DNA from: Hypsibius dujardini
Taxonomy: Eukaryota > Tardigrada > Eutardigrada > Parachela > Hypsibiidae
Direction of reading: 5' to 3'
DNA length: 30,300 nt
NCBI GenBank assembly: GCA_001579985.1
Contig: LRSR01008226.1
Span: 1-30,300, forward strand
The notes beneath the pieces were generated by a model. The model made no database searches. It saw nothing but the letters and a program-made list of their open reading frames with translations, and had not been told where the DNA came from. The position numbers were made by a program, and so were the translations under genes. Shown piece by piece: positions 20,661 to 30,215 of the stretch. Numbering within the stretch: position 1 is the stretch's first letter; each line of letters begins with the position of its first letter.

Positions 20661-20990
20661 TTAATGAGGCCCAATATGCCAATGTTGCACCATTCTGTCA
20701 GTCTCGTACACACACACTCACACACTCTCATACACTCTCATACATACACACTCATACACACGCACACACAAAAACCCAACAGCGGTCACCTTCGAACGGA
20801 CCAGTTCCTTCGCCATTTCCACCCTTCATGTTTCTTTCTTGAACGCGAACAGGAGAAAGATAAGTTATTTTATAAGCCGTCTAGATTTTGCCTAGCCAAA
20901 TCACACGACGATATATGATAATCCGCAGCCGTCGTCGTCGTCGCTCGGCTAAAAAGGATATTTTTTCTTCTTATCTCATACCTTTCACAC
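20661..20990. repeat. Dispersed repeat R2 with CA microsatellite, copy 1
   Basis: Matches two parts of 28106-28930. The left edge resembles 28106-28140 (CTCAATATGCACCCTTCTGT-like), followed by a CACACT/CACACA run. The right part (CGGTCACCTTCGAACGGAC through GTCGTCGCTCGGCTAAAAA) matches 28706-28900. It directly abuts the 5' breakpoint of ERI3 copy 2. Confidence 0.85.
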
Positions 20991-21127
20991 CTCGATCGAT
21001 CCCACCGTAGTGTCCCATCTAGTCAAAAGGATCCTTTGGTTATACATTCAGCAGGCCTATACCGCAGCTGAAACCGCTCGACGGGCCAAACTTTATTTTT
21101 GAGGAACGATTCAAAAACGAGGCCGGC

Positions 21128-22381
21128 ATGGCTTCCCCGTTGGTGAAATTACCGAATCAGATTTTCGATTATTTTTTGGTACTGGATTTTGAAGCAACCT
21201 GTGACAAAGCTGTTGCACCGGTGCCGCAGGTGAGTGATGAGCGACCCCGAGCCGAGCCGTCGCAATTAATATTTAGCATATTTTATAAAGTATCAATCAA
21301 TCAATCAATCGAGAGAACTTCAATGGAGATAACTCAATCATAGTATCTGCGACGAGTGTTTCATTTGTCTCCGCCGATTTGCCCATGTCCATTAATCAAT
21401 TCGCAGTTTACTGTTCAGATTCCTTCGGCAGGCATTAATTGATATATCTTTTTTGTTTTGTTTTTCTGTCAAGGAAATTATTGAATTTCCGGTTATAAAA
21501 ATCGATGCACGGACAATGGAGCCGACTGCTTCGTTTCATGAATACGTGCTGCCGACCGTCCACCCACAACTCTCCCCGTTCTGCACGAATCTAACTGGGA
21601 TTATTCAGGACATGGTGGACAACCAACCTCCGCTCGAGGAAGTTCTTAAACTGTTTCACTCATGGATGGAGAAAGAAGGTGAATGCCGTGACCCGGATAA
21701 AACAGTGTCGTTGAAATATAATTCAAACAAATTTAAATTAATAAAATAAAGTTACCGATTTATAAAATAATTTAAAATAAGAAAAAGTGGGCGAGTTTTG
21801 AAATATTTATTGGATTAATCTAAATAAGACTTACGTAACCGAATTTTAAACTGTTAATTGGGTTAGTCTCAACAAGACAAGTTGCGTCAAATTCAAATGT
21901 CATCTAAAATTTAACTCGTGATTCTTGATATTTAGAATTGTTTTTAAGTTAATTCAAAAAACGCTAACGGAGTGCCATAAAAAAAGGCAAGCCGAACAAA
22001 AAGTTATTAACACGCCCCTTCTTTGTTTCAGTTCTGAATCAGCCAAATGCACGGTTTATATTTGTCACCTGTGGCGACTGGGATCTCGCTAAGATGCTGC
22101 CGGGGCAAGCCCAGCACTTCGGGATAGAGCTGCCGTCGTACTTTCAACAGTGGATAAACGTCAAAGACTCGTTTTCCGAAACCATCGGACGTTCCCCCCG
22201 AGGTTTACAGTCGATTCTAGCGGGTCTCGGGATCCAGCACACCGGACGCGCGCACAGCGGCATCGACGACTGCAAGAACATTGTCAACATTATGCGCAGT
22301 CTAGCGGAGCGCGGCCATGTTTTCCACCCTTCCGACCAAGTGAAAGAACCGAATTTGGTGAAAGTGAACAAAAGAAAATAG
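21128..22381 (+). CDS. ERI3-type exoribonuclease, copy 2 (N-terminally truncated paralogue)
   Basis: Exons 21128-21229, 21474-21678 and 22032-22381 give 218 aa, versus 312 aa in copy 1. Homology to copy 1 begins at about 20992, inside what is exon 1 there. A 1-base deletion near 21030 (GATCCTTTGG versus GACCCCTTTGG) puts the residual N-terminal sequence out of frame, so the first usable start is the internal ATG before ASPLVKLPNQIFDYFLVLDF. All DEDDh residues remain (D20, E22, D118, H177, D182), as do the splice sites, so it could still encode a nuclease core. Intron 2 is about 250 bp longer than in copy 1. Exon 3 differs at about 11% of bases against about 3% in exon 2. Its stop is only 91 bp from the convergent RAD17 stop. 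Whether it has a promoter is unknown. Confidence 0.85.
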
Positions 22382-22472
22382 AGAGCCTGTTCTAGAAGAG
22401 CAAAGCTTTCACGGCTGTAATCACATATTTCTCAAACGGCGCCCGGGAAATGGAGCACGACGATTTGAGCAG

Positions 22473-23820
22473 TTAATAGTCGTCATCCATTTCTTCGATT
22501 TGAATATGAGAAGTGTCATATATGTTGGTCGAGGTGTTTGACGGGCCTGGCTGATCGAAATCGCCGTCATCCCAGTCGTCCGTGCAGATGTCGGCAAATT
22601 GAAGATCAAGGTCACTGATCGGCACTGTCGGTGACGGCGGCGTGACCGGGCTGACTGCTTCTCCGGGTGCTGTGAGATTGGACGAAGACTCGTACCATTC
22701 GTCCTCCAGTAGTGTCTCTCTAAATAGGCACAAATTCTAGCAGCTGTGACGTTGTAAACTTCACTTACTGGCTGTACCTTCTGTATTGAGACCTGCTGAT
22801 ATTGAAGGTAGAAATGTCCTGGAGAAAGGAACCTGGAAGCACGAAATGACCGATCAGGGTTAGGACGACTACTGCCGGGTCATGGGAGACACGCTTTACC
22901 GTGAACACCTCGCAAAGACAAAATTCGTCCCCAATACGGTAGCAAGTCGGAAAATAATGTCGTCGTGTTGACAAAAGCCGACATCCGATCTGAAAAGTAA
23001 AGTTGAAAGCTGAAGTGCCGTCGATGCGGAAACCACATACAAGCAACGGTAATTGCAGGCATAGATCAACACAGGAACGGGAAACCAGACAACTACTTTT
23101 TAGACGCATTGCGGAAATGAATCTGCAAATTCTGAGCTTACCAGCAGCAAGTGCCTTCCCTTGAACTCGTCGTTCGTCAATCTTCTTCCTGACTTCAGTG
23201 GCAGCTGGCTTCACAATGGCATGAAATTTCACGGCGCTTTCGGCGCGCTGCAGGTGCAGCAGTCCACGAACCGCCACCGATCCAGCGAGGTCTCGGACGC
23301 GTTGATCACGGGCTTCGTCGTTCTATTGCGGCAGCAAACATTAGTGAGGTAACATTAGTAAGTTGACAGACCAAAGACGAACAACCCCTTACCGTCCATT
23401 CAGACAGTATGATGTCGGTCAAGCTGAAACATTCGGCGGCCCGCTGCACGAAATCCATGTCAGTGATGAAGTTGGGATAGTTTTCGTGGACAAAGGCGAC
23501 GTAGTTCTCTTCTGTTGTGCAGCATTTCTCGATAATCGTCTCCGGTGTGTAGGTTAAAGGCCGACGAGCTTCCTGCAGCAGATGATCTGGCAGGCCCAAA
23601 CAGTTCGGTGGCTCATCGACATTCCCTGCCGGGTTAAGGGCAAAATCTTAGAAAACTTAAATGCCGGACAAAAAACAGCCCAAGACACACAGACAAATCG
23701 ATAGAAAGGCTTACAGACTAACAAACGCAGGGCAGATCGATAGGGAGACAAATAAGCAGACAAATGACTAGACAAAGATAAAAAACAGACACACAGACAC
23801 ACAGGCAGGCAGACAGACAA

Positions 23821-23877
<57 letters not shown>

Positions 23878-25221
23878 GAGACAGACAGACAGGCAGACAG
23901 GCAGACAGGCAGACAGGCAGGCAGACATATAACAGTAAGCTTCTCACGTTTCACGTAGAAGACTCGTCCTATCGCACGGAATAAGATGATAGACTTATCA
24001 GGGTCACCGTTTCTGAAACCTAGAGTCCCGGATTTCGCTGTTGGTCCGCCACGTTTGCTCGGCAAATTCCTTGATTCAACGGAAAATTCCAGTGCGGTCA
24101 TTCCCGCTCGAATATCTCCACGGCAGATGGCGATAAGTTCATCGATTTCAGCCATCGTTGGTGCCGTAGTCTACGGTTGAAATAAGAAAGCAACGTGACA
24201 CGGAAGAAAGAAAGTTTTAGCAGTGGAGTACCCTGGAGAGCTCCTTGTTAGCCACAGCCATGAAATGTTTCCGAAGTGCTGTGGTGGTGATGGGATTAAA
24301 TCTGCAAGGAAGAAGGACTCCTGCTTGATGTTCAAATGATTGAGAAACCCGAACACTTTGTACTTCAATAGAGTAATGTTGAAGTCAGCGATAATTTGCG
24401 GCGGGAACAGAGTCCACAGGCGGGAGTTACTGGCATTATTTTCGGTAATGATGAAAACGATGCCGGTCTTTCCGGGAGAACAGAAACGCCTGCAAGAAAC
24501 GAACAAAAACAGATTTTGAAACAAAATGATATCGCAATCAACGAAGTGTCTCACGGAATACCTCAAGAGCGAATGCAAATTTTTCGGATCTTTCAAACAA
24601 AGTGCCGGTATCTCCTGGAATCAAACTCAGCGTCACCTTAGAGTCCTCTGAAATATTTCATCAATTCGGATACAAAATCATACAATTTTCTCACCTCAAT
24701 AAGGGTCACCGAGCTTGGTCTGCGACTTGAAATTGACGGCTTCGCTGAGCCCTCCCAGCAAGCAGGTCCGTACTTCGAGGCACATAAGTGATGCTCCAAC
24801 AACGATGTGTTTGACTCCCACGACGAATTATCTGAATATAACGTAAAATAAATTTCTGGTAAGTCCCTTAAGCTACAGAAGTTCTGCTGAACGCTTCTAA
24901 AGGGTAAACTCCAGAAAAGAGCGAGACAAAGTTTGTATTGGCATGAAGCGGAAGTTACCTCCGTTTGGATCAAAAGTTCCCCCATCAGGATTTTCCAAAT
25001 CAGTAACAGTAATACCGAGATCACAGGACAAAACCCGTACCGCTGTCGACTTCCCAGCTCCCGATGGTCCTGTCACCACCATTATGCGACGTGAAGTGCC
25101 ACTCTGCAAAACAGAAGCACCTGGAACTGACCCCGTACAATCCGCCATTATTCGGCTGTCTGCCTGCTTATCTAGCTTCCTCTTTGTCTGTTTTGTCTGT
25201 TTGCCTGTCTGCCTGTCTGCC

Positions 25222-25265
<44 letters not shown>

Positions 25266-26150
25266 GGTCGGTCGGTCGGTCGGTCTGTCTATCTGTCTGT
25301 TTGTCTCTCTGCCTGACTAACTGCCTGTCTACCAGCCAATCTGTTACCGTCCTACAATGGTTTCGACTCGCGCTAAAAGGCTTAATATTCGCGGGGTACT
25401 TGTTCACTTAGTACCTGCAGTCCTTTCAACCAAGCTTCCAGTTCGTTCAACTTCTTGGCGTTGATGGCAAGGTCTGCCTATAAAATTGTAAGAGGGAATC
25501 AAACCATAAAAAAGAACTTGATTAAGAAAAAAGGTTAAAACAAACGTTTACTTTCGTTTTCGGTCGGTATCTGTCGATCCACATATCCCGGCTCTTCCCC
25601 CGAGTCTGCGCTGTCTGTTTCGCTTGGTATTCCTCCAGCGCTGACATCCCACTTTTACCATTCCCAACCTTGAGACGCTTCCCAATGGAACTTGTCGTGC
25701 AAGTCCGCTTGCCCTTAATTCCAGCTCCCACGAATACACATTCATCCTCTGCACCCAAGTCTTCCCTCGAGACTTCCGCTTTCTCTGGCTTCCGTTTGCC
25801 CCGCACATCCGACGCGCTCGGAGTTGAGGCTGAATATTCATCGGAAGCTCCAACCTGATCGAGGGATTTCCCAAAATCTGATGCGAACCAAGTCTAGAAT
25901 TAAAATAAAAACATTACAAATTGAAAGACGGTAGATCGACTTTTAAATTTGAGAAACGGTCGAGGGTTTGACTAATTAATATGCGTGCAGTCGAATTGTA
26001 AAATAATGCCGCAATCGTTCAATCAACCAACATATCTGCAAAGCGATCAAATTCTATCGGTATTTAATCAAATCAATCAATCGCCCATCCGCCACAGTGA
26101 TACAGTACACCATCTATAACAGCACGTCCTACCATTGGGGCCTGGGTCAT
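22473..26150 (-). CDS. RAD17: RAD17 checkpoint clamp loader subunit
   Basis: AAA+ ATPase that, with RFC2-5, loads the 9-1-1 clamp at damaged DNA. Minus-strand exons: 26133-26150, 25552-25893, 25415-25477, 24959-25103, 24695-24831, 24562-24614, 24364-24489, 24232-24301, 23948-24170, 23393-23625, 23142-23322, 22900-22989, 22769-22832 and 22473-22719. The frame is kept for 663 aa (human 681). Marks: MWIDRYRPKT, LNELEAWLKGLQ, Walker A GPSGAGKST (153-161), Walker-B-like TLIEEIP (human LVEDLP), IVFIITEN, FNPITTTALRKHF, sensor-2-like CRGDIRAGMTALEF (R339), SIILFRAIGRVFYVK, and an acidic C-terminal tail ending EEMDDDY that resembles the conserved RAD17 tail. The 18-bp first exon (MTQAPM) is the least certain part. 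Exon 6 uses the acceptor TTCCAG at 24615-24620, which restores alignment through KDPKNLHSLLR. Two introns carry GTCT/CAGA microsatellites. Confidence 0.9.
23790..23925. repeat. (CAGA)n microsatellite in RAD17 intron
   Basis: Imperfect CAGA/CAGG tetranucleotides lie between the exons ending at 23625 and starting at 23948. The long minus-strand frames across it (CLSVCLSV repeats) are artefacts of the repeat. Confidence 0.9.
25204..25290. repeat. (GTCT)n microsatellite in RAD17 intron
   Basis: GTCT tetranucleotides with a GTCG sub-run at 25263-25282, lying between the exons at 24959-25103 and 25415-25477. It corresponds to the run at 15729-15810. Confidence 0.9.
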
Positions 26151-27020
26151 GGCGACTGGGAGTAATAACGCTTGATGTTCCGCCAAAGAGAGCAGGCTCC
26201 CTTCCAGGGAAAGAAAAAACAAAATTCGTAAATCGCATGAAATTAAATCAATCAAGTGATCAATCAATCAACCAAAGCAAATTTTTAAGCGGTCAGGAAC
26301 TATTCTTACCGATTTATCACTGTCACGTAACCCGAAGATAAGTACGTGGTCGATGTGGACAAGATGGATGGAAATTAGTCGCTGGCCGGCGCTAAGGAGA
26401 AGCAAGCTAAAATTTATTTCGGCATTGCGCAAATTATTCGTGCTGAATCAGAAACAAAGACAACACCGAAAAATGGAAACTGATTTCGCTCTATTCAAGC
26501 AATCAATCAAGCAATTGATCGATCCGCTACGGCAGAGAACGTTTACCATCAATTCACCGCCAAACCAAGAAGACACCTTGACCTTGTAAGGTTCAGGAGC
26601 AAATGCAATCCTATCCAAATGGAACGAGCGGCATCGAAAATACGAGCAATAGCTTCCTGTGAATTTCCGCGACGGGGCTAGCTAGTTAGACGGAAAGACT
26701 TCACAAATCAATTCAAATCACCACGTTCTGCAGTGACGTCACACAAATCAGCTGTAAACAGTGCTGTTACTTTAACACTACACGGCCCACCATAAATACT
26801 TCTAGATTTTGGTTGGCCATATGTAACAGTTTTGTAGTTGATTTTTACATTAACAGTTGCTTGTTCTAACGCCCATAGTAGCAAGAATTCTGCTTTTTAC
26901 CATTAAAATAATATTGGGGTCCGTCAACTTGGAGAGAGGGGAAGATTTCGGGCGAGGGGGCTTCGAGCAAGCCTGATAAAATAAAAAATTGGACCCTTCC
27001 TTAATTTAACATTGCAGGAA
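26151..27020. other. Upstream of RAD17; no gene seen
   Basis: About 870 bp with CAAT runs at 26065-26085 and 26250-26275. It probably holds the RAD17 promoter. A 78-codon plus frame at 26353-26589 has no recognisable motif. Confidence 0.45.
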
Positions 27021-27469
27021 TGACAGGGTGACCACTAGACAAGGTGACAGGGTGACTACTAGACAGGGCAACAGGGTGACCACTAAACAGGGTAACAGGG
27101 TGACCACTAGACAGGCTGACAGGGTGACCACTAGACAGGGTGACAGGGTGACCACTAGACAGGGTAACAGGGTGACCACCGGACAGGCTGACAGGGTGAC
27201 CACTAGACAGGGTAAAAGGGTGACCACCGAACAGGCTGACAGGGTGACCACTAGACAGGGTAAAAGGGTGACCACCGAACAGGCTGACAGGGTGACCACT
27301 AGACAAGGTGACAGGGTGACTACTAGACAGGGCAACAGGGTGACCACTAGACAGGGTAACAGGGTGACCACTAGACAGGGTGACAGGGTGACCACTAGAC
27401 AGGGTGACAGGGTGACCACCAGACAGGGTGACAGGGTGACCACCAGACAGGGTGACAGGGTGACCACTG
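27021..27469. repeat. 24-bp minisatellite
   Basis: About 18-19 copies of a 24-bp unit (core AGGGTGACCACTAGACAGGG plus TGAC). Variants include GGTAACAGGG, GGTAAAAGGG and GGCTGACAGGG. A 48-bp higher-order pair with ACCGAACAGGCTGACAGGG is repeated twice at about 27208-27300. Because 24 is divisible by three, it is open in several frames on both strands. Confidence 0.95.
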
Positions 27470-27743
27470 GAAATTCGGCTGCGATGATCATGCATGGGTA
27501 CTTTGTACTTTTCAGTAGTATCAATTTGGAACTTGTCGGAACTTAAAGAAGACGCCGGCAGTCGCAATAAAAACCTCTTTCCCCTGCTGCACGGTAACCC
27601 CAGTTGTTTTTATGCCCAATGGGAAAATATATCCATCTCAGATGGCCTAGTGGAAAGTGAAACTACAGATAAGCCAGGGAAGTTGTGAGAAATTGAATCA
27701 ACCGTAGAAGTTGTTAATCTTTCGGGCCAGAAACATATACGGA
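27470..27743. other. Unassigned sequence
   Basis: About 270 bp between the minisatellite and repeat R1. No supported feature. Confidence 0.4.
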
Positions 27744-28093
27744 GGTCTCTCCAATCGTGCCGTCTGCCTCGTAAACCAAACGTACCCGCCTAACAACAAC
27801 TTCCATTTCCGATTCTCATTCCGCTCGGGGTTCTTCCCCATATTGCAAATTGTTTGCTCTTGCAGTTTGGCTTCACTCCGTACAAATAGTTTTTGTCACA
27901 AGTTCTGTTTTCGGAATTCGTCAGTGCCGCCCCAGACAGCTGTGTCGAAAAGTGTTTACCTCGCTCGCGCACACGCGCTCGGTCGCTCTCAGTCTGACCC
28001 GAGGGCAAGCACCTCAAAAAGAAATCCGCGCTATTCTTAACTTTTTTTTCTTACCCAACGAACAAGATATTCCACTATAACAATATACATTTA
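27744..28093. repeat. Dispersed repeat R1, uninterrupted copy
   Basis: About 350 bp matching 15838-16082 plus 17588-17693. It has a single TCA at the position where the other copy contains the foldback element, and so acts as the empty site. No coding capacity is recognised. Confidence 0.88.
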
Positions 28094-28105
28094 TACCGTT
28101 TCATA

Positions 28106-28930
28106 GTGAGCCTCAATATGCACCCTTCTGTCAATCGCACACACACACTCGTACACTCGCACACAGACATACACACACTCGCACACTCACTCGTACACTC
28201 ACTCACACACACACATACAGCTGTACTGAGGTTACTTTGAGGGTCGTTGTCTGGGTTCTGGTGGGCCGTAGGGGTAAAACGTGCCAATCAACCATTGATT
28301 GATTTAAGTCACATTACTGCACATCTTAAGCATTTTGTTGCCGTTTTCATTTCCGAGCGCTATCCTCTGCATTATTTTGCAGTTTCTTTACGATTTCGTT
28401 GTCAATATGATTGAATTCATTTGTCATGACAATTCTATTGTCTATGACGTACACGCCGCGAAAGGAAAGCGCAGTACATTTTTATGTTAGCCAATAAATC
28501 AATCAACAGATAAACAAATCAAATGTGTGGTTGTCCCACACGGCCCACCAGAGGCCAAACAACGACCCTCAAAGTAACCTCAGCACAGCCTTGTATACAC
28601 ACACACTCGCACTCACTCACTCGCTCACTCGCACTCACACACACACATTCACATACACACACACATACACACACATACACACACACTCGCACACACACAC
28701 ACAGCAGCGGTCACCTTCGAACGGACTAGTTTCTTCGCCATTTCCACCCTGCATGTGTCTTTCTTAAACGCGAAAAGGAGAAAGATAAGTTATTTTATTA
28801 GACGTCTAGATTTTGCCTAGCCATATTATACGATGATATACGATAATCCGTAGCCCTCGTGGTGGTCGTCGTCGCTCGGCTAAAAAGTATAATTTTTCTT
28901 CTCATCTCATACCTTTTCCATATCGCGATC
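28106..28930. repeat. Dispersed repeat R2, copy 2, with inverted-repeat insert
   Basis: Contains two CA-rich microsatellites (about 28138-28217 and 28597-28703). Between them are inverted arms, 28219-28269 and 28540-28590 (GAGGTTACTTTGAGGGTCGT and its complement, ending near GGTGGGCCGT). The right part (28706-28900) matches 20785-20970. Copy 1 lacks the inverted-arm segment, so that segment may be a separate insertion. Confidence 0.8.
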
Positions 28931-29231
28931 TCGACTGACTCTATCTTCAGGCCATTCGCGCCGCGCGCGGTTATTACAGCTCGCGCCGTAACAACTCTTT
29001 TTCCAGGGTGCACGCACCTCACACGCAACTTCATAACATTCGTACTAGATATTTCAACAGCTCGCGCCGTACCTGATGCATGCAGACGTGGAATATACAT
29101 GGTGCCTCACACAATGACCTTCTTAATGCATCACCGTTCGAGTTATCGATCCGTTTGATGAATCGGGGAACCTTTTTCGATATTCGTACACATATCACAT
29201 ACAGGATTATGCTGAGGGATACTTGAGTACA
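28931..29231. promoter_or_regulatory. Upstream region of the FLYWCH gene with repeated GC-rich motif
   Basis: About 300 bp before the FLYWCH start. The motif ACAGCTCGCGCCGTA occurs twice (about 28977-28991 and 29059-29073), near a CGCGCCGCGCGCGG stretch at 28958-28971. Promoter role is inferred from position only. Confidence 0.35.
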
Positions 29232-30050
29232 ATGGCTCGCATCAAGCATACCGCTGTGGTGCAGCGACCACCGAGTCGCCCCCCGTCCAGTCATGTCTCC
29301 TCCAAAGTGACCGTGCCTTCGTCCAAGGGGAAGGAGTCGATCGCGAAGAAGCCGCGACCACCGCCGGATCAAAGTCACCAACAACAGGGGAAGAAAGAAC
29401 GGAAGCAGCTTCGTGAAGGGAATCCAGCTCGCGACAATAAAAAGGTCACTTTTATTAATATCACCGCCAAAAAAAATCCCACGGTGGTCCACAAGGGTTA
29501 CGTTTATAATCTTCACGCTTTCGTGGGGGATAAAGCGGCGTACAGATGCAAATTCAAGGATAAGCACTTGAAGGATGGCCGTTTGTGTGGGGGAGAAATT
29601 TTGCTGTGTGTCGCGACTATGACGGCGACGGTGGTGAACGAGCACTCCCATCCCGTGGGAGCACGAGGAGTTAAACGGCGGAGTCCGAGGATGATGTCTG
29701 AGACCAGTGCTGGATCAACGGAGGAGGAGGAGGAGGAAGAACAGGAGCAGGAGGAAGAAGAGGAAGAGGAAGAGGAAGAAGAAGAGGAGGAGGAAGGGGA
29801 GGAAGGGGAGGAAGGGGACAAGGAACAACAGGAGGATGTTGCTAAGAAGGATCCTCCCAACACGGTTCCGATTGCACGGGAGGAGCCGCAGACGAATGGA
29901 ACGGCCAAACCAATCCCCACGACTGCTCCCTCTCCAATTCTTGATCTTGCTGGACCGTCGTTGCCAACTTCGAATTCAGAGGAACATTACATGATATACA
30001 CGAGGTATGACGCTAGAGATGTACACAAGTCTGTCTTTAATCTTACATAG
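29232..30050 (+). CDS. FLYWCH-type zinc-finger protein with poly-glutamate region
   Basis: Single open exon of 272 aa. The N-terminal ~70 residues are basic and Pro/Ser/Lys-rich. Residues 73-141 fit a FLYWCH zinc finger: a start around VTFINI, then HKGYVYNLHAF, YRCKFKD (C106), LCGGEILLC (C119, C126) and NEHSHP (H138, H140). The usual Trp before the first Cys is Tyr here. FLYWCH fingers bind DNA and are frequent in transposon-derived and regulatory proteins. A run of about 30 Glu-rich residues follows, then a Pro/Ser/Thr-rich tail. The start at 29232 is the first ATG in this frame. A GTATGA at about 30004 could be a donor, so the C-terminus may differ if there are further exons. Repeat R2 lies upstream. 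No canonical AATAAA follows before the window ends. Confidence 0.72.
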   Translation: MARIKHTAVVQRPPSRPPSSHVSSKVTVPSSKGKESIAKKPRPPPDQSHQQQGKKERKQLREGNPARDNKKVTFINITAKKNPTVVHKGYVYNLHAFVGDKAAYRCKFKDKHLKDGRLCGGEILLCVATMTATVVNEHSHPVGARGVKRRSPRMMSETSAGSTEEEEEEEQEQEEEEEEEEEEEEEEEGEEGEEGDKEQQEDVAKKDPPNTVPIAREEPQTNGTAKPIPTTAPSPILDLAGPSLPTSNSEEHYMIYTRYDARDVHKSVFNLT

Positions 30051-30215
30051 TAGCCTACATTTACATGTATAGCCGATCGGATTCCCCATGTCTAATAGTT
30101 GTTAATAATGAAACATATATTGGTCTGTATCATCATGTCTGGGTAATTGTGGCCTGCAGAGCCTTGCCTGATGGTTGCCCAAGTTGTTCCCTTCTCTTCC
30201 TCTGCTTTTGCGTTT

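Noticed and set aside
23063-23142. Unspliced read-through of RAD17 exon 11 into LRICRFISAMRLKSS
   Set aside because: The GTAAGC donor at 23136-23141 with the acceptor at 22990-22994 gives SDLLPYWGRILSLR, which aligns with the family's QLLPYLALLTIP region; the read-through does not.
24610-24645. Alternative RAD17 exon-6 acceptor at TTTCAGAG giving DSKVTLSLIPGDTG
   Set aside because: It leaves the following exon out of frame. The acceptor at 24615-24620 gives EIPALCLKDPKNLHSLLR, which matches the RAD17 family in register with the next exon.
27001-27567. Three long open frames (172-188 codons) on both strands with 8-residue repeats
   Set aside because: They coincide with the 24-bp minisatellite, which is stop-free in several frames by construction; there is no unique protein sequence.
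28075-28767. His/Thr-repeat frames on both strands
   Set aside because: Translations of CA microsatellites and the inverted arms of repeat R2.
29513-29920. 135-codon minus-strand frame with poly-Ser
   Set aside because: It is antisense to the Glu-rich coding region of the FLYWCH gene.
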